Below are positions 1 through 11,445 of a stretch of DNA of 64,000 nt, in pieces. The stretch covers positions 12,679,001 to 12,743,000 of the forward strand of contig JARFIW010001480.1 in NCBI GenBank assembly GCA_036346225.1, read 5' to 3'. The translations under genes were made by a program, and so were the position numbers. The notes under the pieces were generated by a model. The model was not told the DNA's origin. It ran no database searches and saw only the letters and a program-made list of their open reading frames with translations. How positions within the stretch are numbered: position 1 is the stretch's first letter; each line of letters opens with the position of its first letter. The stretch is from Platerodrilus igneus (taxonomy: Eukaryota; Arthropoda; Insecta; Coleoptera; Lycidae).

Positions 1-395
1 CAAGATTCGAATATATCAGCATTAAATTATAAAGTACAACCATAAAGACCGAAACACATATTCAAATGAATACATTTTGTTGTAGGTCATGTCTCGCATA
101 CACAAAACATTAAACATCAGCTGTGAGCTTCGATACCATATCAGATAACACATGCGAACAGGCAATTAAAGTTGAAGGTCACCAGCTGCTGCTATCAAAT
201 GAAAATCAAACGAATAAGGTTTTGAAAACACAAAAATTTTCTATTATTGTTGTATTTGTTTTTCTTTAAGACTATTCACCATCTGCATATAATGTGAAAA
301 TGGAAATTTTCAGTAATCCTGACCAACATATAACAAATTTTCTATTATACATTTTAATTACATCATTAGTAGAATCCTACAACAATCTTAGTACT
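1..395. other. AT-rich DNA, nothing recognised
   Basis: No reading frame, RNA gene or terminal repeat that I can support lies here. It is the flank into which the mariner element at 398 inserted, next to a TA at 396-397. Confidence 0.5.
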
Positions 396-397
396 TA

Positions 398-1273
398 CGA
401 GGGTAGGCAAGAAATGATTCACACATCCTTGTAGAACTCGAACAAGAACAAATATCAAGGTCGGGTAAAACTAAATCAAAATACACTTGTTAAGTTTCAA
501 AATCAAATATTTATTTTTCAACACAGTCACCGTTAAGCCTACCATATTTCCCCCAATATGTAACAAGGTTTTTTTATCCCGTCACTGAAGAAATCTTCCG
601 ACTTTTCTCGAATCCAGAACGCGATACCTGCCTTCACATCATCGTCCGAGGTGTAATGATTATACTGCAGTCTCCATTGTGTAGAGGAAAAATTAAAATC
701 ACAAGGTGCGAAATTGGGAGAGTAAGGAGGATGTGGAATCGGTTCAAACTTCAGATTTCGCAGTACCCCTTTGGTTGCGCGCGAGGTGTGTAGACAAGCG
801 TTGCAAGATTGACACCAGGCTACCTCTAACCCGCCAAACTCGATCCGCGATGCACGTTTGAGTGATTCGCTGGTCATTTTGAATCAAATCGTCCATGAGT
901 TGACGATGTTTATCGTCTGTGGCAGAGATTGGATGTCCGCTGCGTGTTTCATCAATAAATATCGCTTTTTCAGACACGTAACCACGAAATTTTAACACGC
1001 ATCATAAACAGACTTTTGGATCTCAGTAAGAGTCACATTTTCAACAGTTAGAAATTCGACGACAGCATGCTTTCTAACTCGTGTTGACATAGCACTATAA
1101 CACGTATTCATTCTTTCGCTACTAAAAAAAAACTTGTGAATGCAACGCCTTCAAATTGGGTATTGAGAGTAGAGAGGGGGATTGTGACTTCTGAATACCA
1201 CCATACGCGCTTTTATAGGTTATGTTGTTCGTGTTCTGCAAACATGTGTTCATCACTTTTCAGCTTACCCTCG
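398..1273 (-). mobile_element. Internally deleted mariner element
   Basis: A short Tc1/mariner element bounded by imperfect inverted repeats of about 28 bp. The left end starts CGAGGGTAGGC after a TA at 396-397; the reverse complement of the right end starts CGAGGGTAAGC at 1273. The 876-bp length is short of the roughly 1.3 kb usual for mariners. The transposase frame inside runs from its N-terminal helix-turn-helix almost directly into its C-terminal catalytic end, so the middle is lost. The right TA is not intact (AA follows the repeat). It cannot encode its own transposase but keeps both ends. Confidence 0.8.
540..1096 (-). pseudogene. mariner transposase remnant
   Basis: Mariner transposase is a nuclear DDD enzyme that cuts and inserts the element at TA. 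Read on minus from about 1096, the N-terminal helix-turn-helix is visible (KHAVVEFLTVENVTL, then SGHPISATDDKHRQL and IQNDQRITQTCIADRV). A frame change then leads to the C-terminal part, with HTSRATKGVLRNLKFEPIPH and PPYSPNFAPCDF. The last motif carries the third catalytic aspartate. The place of the second aspartate (usually an HDN motif) reads QSCNACLHTS, so that residue appears lost, and the region of the first aspartate is deleted. Stops and frameshifts confirm it is dead. Confidence 0.8.
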
Positions 1274-2427
1274 AATTTAGAGTTATCCTCATTGCACTGT
1301 AAGAGTTTTCTTAATACAACTTAAAGAGCTTTCACTGGAACGACGCAAATAGGACCCGATTAATTAAGACGAGTTTCAATGACCATCGATCGTATAAATA
1401 CAGTTAATTGTTTACCGAACGACTACTACTGTAGCACCTCACCATGGAATCAATGCCAGGAGTCTGTTCAGAAACAACTCATTCATTAATAATGACAATA
1501 CGCCATACGACCGCTAAGAGGGATCTGGAAAGCACCCCTACTTTGCGATAAGACAGTGCCAACTGCACGTAAATGCTGTGTAACAGGTAGGCGAACAAAA
1601 ACATCAATGCTTGATATTGGTTTATTCAAACAGTAGGTCGCGAAAACGAGGTTACAACAAACTTTGCTTTATAGGTAATCTGTTTATAAAATTTTTGTTT
1701 GATAAGGCGAGGCTTAACTTTATTTCTAAAGACCATATTTGCTATTATTCAACACAAACCTTGTACAGATATTTAAAAATAATATGAATGCAAAATAAAT
1801 CTAACATATTATATGTGTAGGTATTATTATTTCCTGAGGAAAAAGAACTGTTTAATAGTAATAATACGATTTCAAATTGCTTGTGGGATTTTTAGATTGT
1901 TACAGTACATTAATAAAAGTAAAACAAAAGTGATGGAGTGCAGTACTGGAAGATTAGGTGAAGTAGCAAATAACAGACTGTGAGATTTACCACTGAAAGA
2001 ATGATAGGAATATTATTACTTGGATAAATAACCAAAGACGGTAAAAGCAAAAAAGGCATAAAGTGTAGACTGACACAAGACACAGACATTTCTAAAAGCG
2101 AGAATTGTGATGACATCAAAAATTGATTTAAGAATTAGGAGTACATTTCTAAAGGTTTTCTAAAAAGAGTGGCTTTATATGAAAGTGAAAGGAGGACGAT
2201 AAACAGCACTAAACGAAAAAGAATAAAGGCCATCAAAGTGTAAGGTTACATACGAATTTTAAAAACTAGGTGGGTAGATCGGGTTTGAAATGAGGAGGTA
2301 TTGAAGCGTATTGGGTAAAATGAAAGCTCTGTGACAAAATGTAAAGAAAAGTAGTGATAAATATATTGGACGTAGATTTAAAGACTAAAAATGAATGCGT
2401 TAAGTATGTTACAACGTTAAAATATGT
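1274..2427. other. Intergenic DNA, nothing recognised
   Basis: AT-rich spacer between the mariner and the Mag-like LTR element. The short open frames here show no motif I recognise and look like chance frames. Confidence 0.4.
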
Positions 2428-3030
2428 TGTAATGACCCTTTTCTAAGTCACCGGCGTTGCAGTGGACAGTGGTCAGTAACTAGTATCTGGTATGATACCA
2501 CAATGGTCTAGCCGTTGCTAGAACAACAGGCTCCGTTGCGCGAGTTTAGTTCTAGCGACGTGCTCTGTGACAAGAGGAAACTAAGGTAGTATAAAGGCGC
2601 CGACAGTGGGCACGGTCAACCTTATACCGTGGTTATGGGCGTCGGCAATGGGCACAACACCCGCCGATGCTGAATGTCGGCTATGGGCACGGCAGTGGTA
2701 ATAGCTGGGTTTGGGCGTCGCGAGAAAAGAGGTAGATGTCGACTATGGGCACGACGTCTATAGGTTCGGAGCACCGGCTATGGGCACCGTGCGGTAGGTA
2801 CTAACTATTTAACACTGGCTATGGGCACAGTAGCAAAGGAGTCTTTAACCTTTCAGATCAAGTCGGCAACTCAGGTTGGTCTCTTCGCAAAAGCGCGATG
2901 ATTTATTTCACTGCTTGGCCGACTCGACTTGTGTATTTATTAACCAAATAGCGGTATAACATGTAGCAGGCATACAATTAACCTATAGCTACTTAAAACG
3001 TCACGTTGACGTCGGTAAATTGTCATTACA
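2428..3030 (-). repeat. LTR (3' in sense) of Mag-like element
   Basis: Inverted ends TGTAATGACC / GTCATTACA. The body carries about seven variants of GGCTATGGGCAC between roughly 2600 and 2835. The same organisation recurs at 6250-6830, including CCGTTGCGCGAGT, GTGCTCTGTGA and ATAGGTTCGGAGCACCGGC-type blocks. Confidence 0.75.
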
Positions 3031-3063
3031 ATACTCCTTCCTAAATGTTTGCCTACTAAAGGC

Positions 3064-3887
3064 TAGTCTGGTGTCGCTATTCGCCGTTGGCGGTCTCTAA
3101 TTCCGAATAGTGGGCATACGTTTGTCCTTGTAGCTCTAACAATTCTTTATCATGGTTGTAACTATGTCTTTCTTGAGCACGGTTATCTGCATCGCTTAGC
3201 CTTGTCTCCGAAACGAGAGTGGTAATAGCCGTGTTCTCGTTTTGTTTGGTGTACGGCTGTAGTGCTTCTTACAGCTGTGTCATTTGATCCGTCAGCATTT
3301 GCAGTTTTCTGCTAACTGGATCTCCTGATGCGGCATTGGCGTATGTTTCGTCGTTGACGTCCGTCATTTAATTCTCTAACGATGCTTGTTCGTCTAGTGT
3401 GTCAGAATCGAATGCAGTTAGAATGCGTTGCATGTGTAGCGGTAGTGCGCTTTTCCACTACATTGCGATGATTTCGACGGTGGCGTCTGTGCCGGCCAGA
3501 TGTCGCATCGTTGTCAATAGTTGTGATGGTTTTTGATCTCCGAGCGGTATGCCGTTCAGTATCTTCCGTAGTTTTGCCTGTCTTGTAATCCCATATATGC
3601 GCAGTATATCTACTTTCAAATCAGTCTATGGCCGATTCTCTGATAGTGTTGTGATTTTAGCTGATAATTATTTTAACAAACTAGCGGGTAAGTTTGCAAC
3701 TAACAATCGATATCGTGTTTATTAGGATTGTATACTGTGAGCTCTGAATGAAGCTTCCGTTCGCTTCCGGCGTTGCCTTCCAGAACTTCGTTAAGCCAAT
3801 TTGGTTCTTGACTGTTTCGACGGAGGTTGGTGTCTGCGAGTGCTGTTCGTTAGGTTCCATATTCGTCGGTTTATTAATGTGTAGCAA
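3064..3887 (-). pseudogene. Ty3/gypsy gag (capsid) remnant
   Basis: Gag packages the element RNA in cytoplasmic particles. On the minus strand the start region reads MEPNEQHSQTPTSVETVKN and then KFWKATPEA, a characteristic opening of Mag-type gag. After a frame change further blocks typical of the capsid follow: DLKVDILRIYGI, PLGDQKPSQLLTTMRHLAG and LPLHMQRILTAF. Several stops interrupt it. It stops close to the 3' LTR, so protease and pol have been deleted or never were part of this derivative. No zinc knuckle was seen. Confidence 0.7.
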
Positions 3888-5412
3888 TTTTATTTTCCAC
3901 CTAATATATATATCTGTATAATCAATCCTTTTATTAAATATTAAATAATATAATACATTATAATGTTATCCAATCCACTTAATTTAATAACATCTATTGT
4001 CCAATAAAGAACTAGTATTTAGTTCATGTTAAAAGTTAAATCCTACGGAGACAATATAAAAGCTTTTGTGTGGTATCCTTCTTAAAGCCCCCTCTGCTCA
4101 ATAACTGCGAGGTAATTTTGTTACTGGGCAGCAACAAGCTCCGCTGGTACTTCTAACACAGCTGGGGTTCAAGCAGGTCGAAAATTGTTCTTAGGAGCGA
4201 TGTCCGTCATTGATTTTTGCTGTTGGAAGCGTGCACGATGGAAGATTGCACGTGTATGCTATCTTCATAAATTGTTTTGGATGGTCCATTTTTGTGTTGA
4301 AACCAGTCGTGAAGAACGATGAAGTTTTTGTTAAAAAGACCATTAGGAACATGTAACTTTGGGAATAATTTATTTTAAAATATATTGCAACGTAAATTAT
4401 AAATAAGCACCTTTCTGAATGGTTTTCATGCGAAATTAAATGAAAACAATTCTATTCTTATATAATATGGAATCACATATATAATTTATTCAAGTTAATT
4501 ACAAACAACATTTGCTTTCTTGTGGTGTGAATTACGCCTGGAACATCTGTAAATTGAAACGCAGATAATGGAAGCCAAGTGACGTGTTTTTCAGTATGCA
4601 GCGCAGCTGTTTGTTTGGAATGGAATTTTCCGTTGTTAATACATGCATCAGCTTTCAAGCAAGTATTTAGGTGCAAATTGGAGTTCTGGTATGTACAAAA
4701 AATTATGTTCGTATGTTGTTTGAACTATCGACGTAGTAACGAGATAAATTTTACTTTATCGACTTGTGTTAACTTTGAACAGGTCAAGGACAGACCTCAA
4801 TTATATTTTTCGTTGTTATACGATATGAATCTGTAATTTGTTCCTACATAATTCTTTTATTAACTCAATGAAACATCAGAAGATGTCACTACTAATTAGA
4901 TAAAGTAAATTCTCATAACTTTGAACCTTTAGAAATTAAATGTCTACATTTGATATTTTATGAACAATTATCTGTAATTATCTACTGTGAAATTAAGGTA
5001 AATTTACCATAATTAACTCTTTCTATAAATAAGCAATTTTATGCTTTGTCAATTTGTTATATAAACTTCATTAAATAGTAATTGGTACGGATATATTCAG
5101 TACCATTGTAATTAACTCTTCCTAATTTAAATTAACTTATAAAGGAAGACATATTTTTTTGTAAAAAATTACTTTATTGGATACCAAAAAGAATAGATTC
5201 TTATTTTCGGACTAAAGACTATCTTTTATTTAAGAGGAATGAAAGTCGATTCTGATTGTATTTAATTATTTTTGAGTTTGAATGCACAAACAGTGCTTTT
5301 CTTTGTTTAATCTGTTCACAGGTGCAGTGCAGGATTGCTAAGGTCAAGGTCGAGCCATAAGGTAAGAAACTTCAAAGATTAGGTGGTCTTTGAAATTATA
5401 TAGCGGTTATAG
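3888..5412. other. Interior of Mag-like element, no coding sequence recognised
   Basis: AT-rich sequence between the gag start and the leader repeats. A normal gypsy leader is a few hundred bases, so 2 kb here suggests inserted or unrelated DNA. I see no transposon ends or protein motif. Confidence 0.35.
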
Positions 5413-5575
5413 GAGAAAGGTTTCCGCATTAGCCTTGTACAAGGGACTTGTATTAGGTCTTCTCAGTATAAAAAAATACGGTGGCGCCTTATTTTTATTA
5501 TTAGTGGTTGCAATTACACCCCGACCCACAGCTCATTCTCTACCCAGAGCATATAGTTCGACTAGCCGCTTTGCC
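5413..5575 (+). repeat. Diverged copy of a short repeat also at 39,403
   Basis: Shares an ordered set of blocks with 39,403-39,552: GGTTTCCGCATT, AAAATACGGTG(G/A)CGC, CCCA(C/A)AGCTCAT, ACCCAGAGC and CTAGCC. Function unknown; both copies look like fragments of one dispersed repeat family. Confidence 0.5.
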
Positions 5576-5856
5576 TTTGAGATTTCCTCAACTTAGAGCC
5601 ACCTTCCATCTTAATTTGCCGTGGGCTCCTTTTTAAGTATCGGAAATTCTCGTTAAACTAAAATCGGAATTTAAAAGGCTACAAATGTAGTGACTGTTAT
5701 TCTTGTGTCGGGTCTGTGGATACCAATGTATAGTAGCTGCGTGTATTTCTTGGTCGAGATGATCGATGTGTTGACCCAGTTTAAATGGTGTTTGCTAACC
5801 TTTATCGTGGTCGTTGAGGTAGTGACCGTGGTAATTTCGGTAATGTGACCTACTTG

Positions 5857-6258
5857 GTCGTGATCACCAATGCGATGGCGTGTTCTTTCCCGTCGGAGTT
5901 GGAGTAATCTTTGCGTTATGTTCTCTGTCTGGATCATCAATTTGTTAATCGTCGGGTTGCGCACTTTATTTTGTCGCGCCCGTCAATGTATTAACCGCGC
6001 ATCATTCTTTTCTTTCTTTTGTGTTCTACGCTCTTGGGGTCATCAATGTAATGTGTACTGACCGTCTGGGTGCGCGTTCTTTTTCGTCGGAGTCACCCAT
6101 GTAATGACCCGTTGGTTGCGTGCTGTACTTCGTTGTTGGGGTCACTAATGTAATGTAGTGACCGTCAAGGTGCGCGTTCTTCTTCATTCGTCGGAGTCAT
6201 CAATGTAATGACCCGTTGGATGCGTGCTCTACTTCATCGTGGTCACCAATGTAATAAT
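5857..6258 (-). repeat. Tandem array of LTR-end/primer-site units
   Basis: About eight imperfect units of 45-60 bp abut the 5' LTR of the Mag-like element. Read on minus, each contains a version of GTCATTACATTGGTGAC, the LTR terminus plus primer-binding site, followed by CCGACGAA and GAACGCGCACC or GAGCACGC. In plus coordinates the cores lie near 5861, 5934, 5987, 6045, 6097, 6142, 6197 and 6242. The array looks like repeated duplication of the LTR/leader junction. Confidence 0.7.
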
Positions 6259-6830
6259 CCTATCCTAAGTCACCGGCTTGGTAGTGGTCACTAACTGTTT
6301 GATACTATAGTAGTCTACCGGATTCGTTGCGCGAGTCTAGGTCTACTGATGTGCTCTGTGATAAGAGGAAACAAAGGTAGCTAAAGGAAGGCATAAGAGC
6401 GCCGACAGTGAGCACGGCGAACCTTATACCGGGGTTATGGGCGTCGACAATGGGCACGACACCGGGTGATGCAGAATGCAGGCTATCGGCACGTCTGCGG
6501 TAATAGCTGGCTTTGGGCGCCGTGAGAAAAGAGAGTAGACGTCGGCTATGGACACGATATCTATAGGTTTGGAGCACCGGCTATGGCTACGGTGCGGTAA
6601 GTAATACTATTTAACACTGACTATGGGCACAGTAGTAAAGGAATCTTTAACTTTTAGAGCGAGTCGGCAAATCAGACTGGTCTCTCTCGCAAAATGGCGC
6701 TGATTTATACCGCTGCTTGGCTGACTTGATATGTGTATTTTAGCCACAAATCAGTATAACATGTAGTAGGTATACAATTAACTTATAACTACTTGAAATA
6801 TCACGTTGACGTCGGTAAATTGTCAATTTT
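6250..6830 (-). repeat. LTR (5' in sense) of Mag-like element
   Basis: Diverged partner of 2428-3030. It starts TGTAATAATCC; the other end is decayed (TGTCAATTTT where the partner has TGTCATTACA). It retains the GGCTATGGGCAC-type reiterations and the shared stretch ending CACGTTGACGTCGGTAAATT. Confidence 0.75.
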
Positions 6831-7687
6831 AAACAAGTTCAGATGGATATAGGATGTATTAGTTACGTACCAATAAAGAGGTTAGCTCAGGAATGGTTAG
6901 CATGGAAAGCTGTGCACTAAAAACCCAACAACATGAATACTATACATGTCAATCATTGCCATTCTAAATACACGATTTTAACAGTCACTGTTCAACGTTC
7001 AGCATGTGGTTTGGCGCTTTTCTCATGACCGATTCGCTGCTGCATAAACAAACGAGTTACCTATCATACTGGCCGATTACGGTTAGGAATTTAATTCATT
7101 CGCTAATGTGAACTCGTTCTGCTAGGACTGTCTAGCAGAGTTATAAATTACATCGCTTTCGCAAATTTTTGTAAACAATATATAAATTTAATTTATTATG
7201 TGTTTAAGTGTGATGCTTCAAGTTCTGCATAGTTTGCTGTACAAGAAATCTTGGATAACTTGGTAAGTTTATGTCGTATATGTCTTTGGGCAAGGATTAG
7301 CGCTCAACTTATTTTTCACGTCAGTATTTCAATATTTTTCTCCTAAATATTCTTAGTTATCACATTCAGGTCCTTTAAGCTTTATCAAACTTAAAAAATT
7401 ATAATGAACAACAGTTCAGCATGTTTTGTTTAATACCTAAAATATGTGTGCTAGAAACCATTTTTAAGGCAGGGTTACAAAACCGCCTAATTTATAATGT
7501 AGGTATGTGATTTTAAGAAGTAATACGTCCAGATAATGCTAGAAGGTCAGTTTCTGATTTTGAAGTAATGTGAACGGTTGAAAACTGAGAAAAAATTCAA
7601 GAACAATTCGAATTTCCAAAAAAAAAGTGCAGTAACAAGTAACAAGTATACCGCGCTCAAGTAGGGAACCGTTACCAATAAACCAAC
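6831..7687. other. Intergenic DNA, nothing recognised
   Basis: AT-rich DNA between the Mag-like element and the next gypsy remnant. A short inverted repeat CTGCTAG / CTAGCAG with a 6-nt loop lies near 7118-7137. No LTR for the following gypsy remnant could be identified here. Confidence 0.35.
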
Positions 7688-7893
7688 GAGAATTTTCGGA
7701 AGCTTGAAACAGATATTGCTCGCTTGGTAAGACTACCCTACCTAACAGAACTAAATAGCTTCTTAAAACAGCTGGCAGTATAGACTTTTGTTGACGAAAT
7801 ACGCAACGGAGATATGCAGCAAGCACTAGGGCTGACTCGAGCAACGACCCTATATGATGCACTAGCTCATGCTTTAGAGTTCAAGGCGGTGTA
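7688..7893 (+). pseudogene. gypsy gag fragment
   Basis: A short capsid-type fragment on plus. It reads ENFRKLETDIARLVRL, then after a stop TFVDEIRNGDMQQALGL and ATTLYDALAHALEFKA, a pattern common at the end of gypsy gag proteins. It runs without a gap into reverse-transcriptase sequence at 7905, so the gag end, protease and most of the polymerase palm have been deleted in between. Confidence 0.65.
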
Positions 7894-7904
7894 AAAGTGA
7901 CCGA

Positions 7905-8460
7905 CGTCAAAAGACAAACATCAGTTACGCAGTTTTTTGGAGATGTGCACTTACTATACAAGATTCGTTTCTGGGTTTGCAAATATAGCCAAGCTATTGA
8001 GCAGGTGGACTAACGAAAGGCGTGATTGCGTTTGGGATGAAGTTTTCCAGAATGCGTTCCAACAACTAAGGCATTTATTGACAGCAGCTTCGATCATAAA
8101 CTATAGTCGGTCGAAGGGTAAATTCATGTTAGACACAAACGCAAGCAATGTCGCCATCAAAAGTGTACTATCCCAGATGCAAATTAGACAAGAGGGAGTC
8201 ATTCCCAACATTAGCAAGGTGCTTTCGAAACCGGAACAGAATTATTGCTTTACAAAACGCGAACTGTTGACTGTGGTGAAATCCGCCGAACACTTCGGGA
8301 AAAAAATTTCACCTGAAAACAGACCACGCCGCCCTGAAGTGGCTATTAACGTTTAAAGACGCCGAAGAGTAAGTCGTCAGATGGATAAAAAGGCTTTAGG
8401 AGTATGACTTTGACATGGAACACCGTGCAGATACGTCATCGTAATGCGGATGCGCATTCG
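7905..8460 (+). pseudogene. gypsy RT connection/RNase H remnant
   Basis: Reverse transcriptase and RNase H copy the element RNA and remove it. The frame opens with KDKHQLRSFLEMCTYYTRF, the thumb/connection of gypsy RT, then DCVWDEVFQNAFQQLRHLL. The RNase H start is FMLDTNASNVAIKSVLSQMQ (first catalytic Asp visible in LDTNAS), and KPEQNYCFTKRELLTVVKS holds the Glu motif. After a stop near 8356, further RNase H blocks appear in another frame (RWIKRL, YDFDMEHRAD). The polymerase active site (YxDD) is absent because of the upstream deletion. Confidence 0.85.
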
Positions 8461-8639
8461 AGACGATCTTGTCCCAAAAGATTTTAGCCACTGCCCACGT
8501 TTAGAAACGAAGTGTGATCTACTTGGTTGGAATACCGGGATCAATGACGAGTGGAGCCTCTACAGATGCGAATGGAACAGGAGAAAGATAAAGACCTAGG
8601 TGTCATTCTGGGTTAGACAGCCAGAAAAGAACGTCCATT

Positions 8640-9585
8640 CTAGCAGACATTAGCACATTGAGTAGTACTCTGAAGTCGTACTGGGCACAGTGGCATTCCT
8701 TAAAAGTAGAGAATGGGGTCTCTGTGCAATCCTTGGAGAAAGGACTTAGATCCATGAGTACGGTTCAGGTTGTAATTTCTAAATACCGAATGTCGGAGGT
8801 TTTAGGATATCTGCATAAAGGGACATCGAGAGGATACTTTGGTGTTAAGCAGACTTTGGAGAAAGTCTGCAAGGGCGATGTAAAAGAGTGGTACCCCAAA
8901 TGTCGGCTATTTGCACCAATGGGAAACTGTACAGCTCCAATGAAGCAATATAATGTGTGGAGCCCTTTTAAGAGAGTGGCAATTGATATTGTTGATCCAG
9001 TCCCGAAGACCGACTCCTGGAATAGGTACATCTTGGTAGCTATGGGCAATTTTACGAAGTGGACCGAAGATTATGCCATACCGAACCAAGGAGCTGCAAC
9101 CCTCACTAAAGTGCTGGCAAAGGACCTGTTCTGCCGTTTTGAAATTCCTATGGTGATGCATGCCGATCAGTACAGAAATTTTGTGTCAGCGTTATTTCAT
9201 GAAGTTTGTATGCAGGGAATGAGAAAGAACTGAACAACACCATTGGACCCGTAATCAGATGTTATGGTACAACGCATGTACCTTTCCAAAGTGGTCTTCC
9301 AACATTAGAGACCCTGGGATTTATATTTACATCTAATTTTTTACTTATCGGTTCTTGAGACCAATAGACTAACACCTGAATGTGCTATGCTGGGACGCGA
9401 GATACGATTACCGTGTGATAAGCTACGTCGAGAAGCTCAAACGCACGGTGCACGATAGTTATGGTGAATTTAGGCTACCCCAAGCCATCTGTAACAATAA
9501 CGCGCCTTTACGTTTCCACGACGTGAGATATGATGAATTTCGGACCAGATTTGCCAGACCATACGGCTTGTACACAAGTTCTTAG
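8640..9585 (+). pseudogene. gypsy integrase remnant
   Basis: Integrase joins the cDNA to the host chromosome. Visible are the region after the zinc finger (MSEVLGYLHKGTSRGYFGVK, VKEWYPKCRLF) and the catalytic core (MKQYNVWSPFKRVAIDIVDP, NRYILVAMGNFTKWTEDYAI). The second Asp region is VMHADQYRNF where families usually have an HSDQG motif. The zinc-binding stretch is shortened and altered. The frame breaks near 9233; a later fragment at 9382-9585 matches the region that normally reads around a FGREIRLP-like motif. No LTR is visible on either side. Confidence 0.85.
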
Positions 9586-9831
9586 GAGAAGTTAAATCTA
9601 AGATATTTGCAGCCATTTTGGATTAGAAAAAAAGATCGATGCCGCTTTAAAAAAATTTCTGTGATTCTATATGTTGATGACGATGTTGCCTGTTTGGAGT
9701 TTGTCTTTAAATGTACTTCAATACCAGACGGGACTATCTTAAACATTATCGAGCCCTATTCAAGTAAGTACTAACTTCTAGAATTTTGATGATTTCAGAA
9801 TGACCGCGTAAATATTTTTACTTACAATGCA

Positions 9832-10384
9832 AGTTACATATCCCCCAAATTAAAATATATATGTAATTAAATAAAACTATTAGAAAGCTTAAGTTAGTTG
9901 CAACAATGTAATTTAAGGATATATAAAGAAAAGGTTAATGATAATTCACAAGCAAGTTGTGAGAAAGGATGTGAATATAATGTATTCCAGACACAACGTG
10001 ATACTGCAGGTGCAGGTCACAGTAGGTTTTAAAACCGCCATTGTTAGAATTAAAATTGTTACTTTGTATTGTATAAATTAATAAAGAAATAAGCAGACAT
10101 GAGCTCTGCAGTTCACACGAGAAATTTGAGGGGGCAAAGACAACATAAATACTCTGATGAGCTTAAAATAGTCAGTCAGTCTTGAGCTTCTCAACTTTAA
10201 CATTGTTGTTAGTTCAGCTACTCGTCGTAATTTAGTTTAATTAAAAAAGTAACTTCAACTTAGAATATTTTTGATCCAGGAACTTGTAATTAAAAAATTA
10301 ATATTGTAATTCAGTTTAAATAAATATTGTTAGAAGAGTTTTGGAAGAAGACTTTTTAAAAAAGCAGTTCCCAAGGCCCTAACT
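9832..10384 (+). mobile_element. Solo LTR of an errantivirus-type element
   Basis: 553 bp, begins AGTTACATATCCCCC and ends GGCCCTAACT, flanked by the 4-bp duplication TGCA (9828-9831, 10,385-10,388). It is homologous in order to the LTRs of the full element at 49,398-58,636: shared blocks include GTGATACTGCAGGTG, CAGACATGAG(C/A)TCTGCA and GTCAGTCAGTCTT. No primer-binding site follows, which fits a solo LTR left by recombination. TGCA, like CGCG at the other insertion, is an alternating pyrimidine-purine target. Confidence 0.85.
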
Positions 10385-11445
10385 TGCATTCACAAAAAAA
10401 AATTAAAAACTTTCCGTACTATTTAAGGCGTAAGCTATTCTTAAACAAATGGTTCTGGCAAATCCACTAAATAAACTCAAATTGCTTTTTAAAGAACGGA
10501 AGTCACAGATAGATTAAATTTCCTTTTATCGGCGTTTATATTTATTGAGCATTTTCTTTTAAATTCCCAACGTAATATATTATTCTGACTTCGGATCGAA
10601 CGCATTTTATAAAAGTCTTTCATACCGCTAGCAAAAATAAACCTCACTAAAATATCCCGTCAATCAAAAACTTTCACTAGGCTGTTCTAATTTCACAGGT
10701 GTGAAATTTATAAAAGCAGATTGATGTTACGCTATATTTACTTTGCACTTTCAACCAATTTTGGTGTTGTGTTTAAAATTAGAAACGCACGCTGATTCTT
10801 TCCCATTATTTAACGGTCGATTTACTTTAAAGCGTTATTGGCAAGGCTTCAATCGTGGGAAAATAACAGAAGTTTTTCAGGTAATTTCATTCAAATTTAT
10901 CGTTATGACTGAACATAGCACTTAAATGGGCAGACATTTGCTTCTATTATTCATAAATCGACATGCTTGCAAGAATTTTCCATCAGTCAAGGAAATTAAT
11001 ATAAATCGTTGGTAAACTACGTCATAAATATTTTATGAAGGCTTGTGTTTCCTAATGCACTTTATAGAAAATCTATTATACGTCGTGATGCTACATTTAT
11101 TGGAAAGCGTTTCTCAGTGACATTTTAACCTATTCCGTAATTTAATTGAAAATTATAAGTCAAAGATCTGCTTACTAAACTTTAGGCTGTGATGAATCAA
11201 TCAGGAATATTTTGACCTAAATACACTGTGGACTTACATAGAACGACCTATAAACTAACAAGGTCAAAGTGCGGTTGTGTGACTTTGCAATCCTGATGCC
11301 TCTGGTATCGTTAGAGCTTATTAAGACTTCAGTGATTTAAACTATTTTACTTTGAAAATGTATGTCATAAATAGCATTCAAGCATCGAATCTTGACCATG
11401 TGTAAATATTAACTTATATTTTAAATAAAAATACACTTCTGCATC

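Larger units (their letters stand above)
2428..6830 (-). mobile_element. Degenerate Mag-like Ty3/gypsy element
   Basis: Two diverged direct repeats of about 0.6 kb (2428-3030 and 6250-6830) flank a 3.2-kb interior whose only recognisable coding sequence is a minus-strand gag. The left repeat starts TGTAATGACC and ends GTCATTACA, so it has inverted ends as LTRs do. In the sense direction (minus) a purine tract AGGAAGGAG sits just before the 3' LTR. Just inside the 5' LTR is TTGGTGACC, a plausible primer-binding site for a tRNA ending GGTCACCA. Protease, reverse transcriptase and integrase are absent. LTR divergence is high by eye, so the insertion is old. Clade assignment rests on the gag alone. 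Confidence 0.7.

Noticed and set aside
8765..9161. Minus-strand frames over the gypsy integrase
   Set aside because: They are shadows of the plus-strand integrase, which has clear family motifs.
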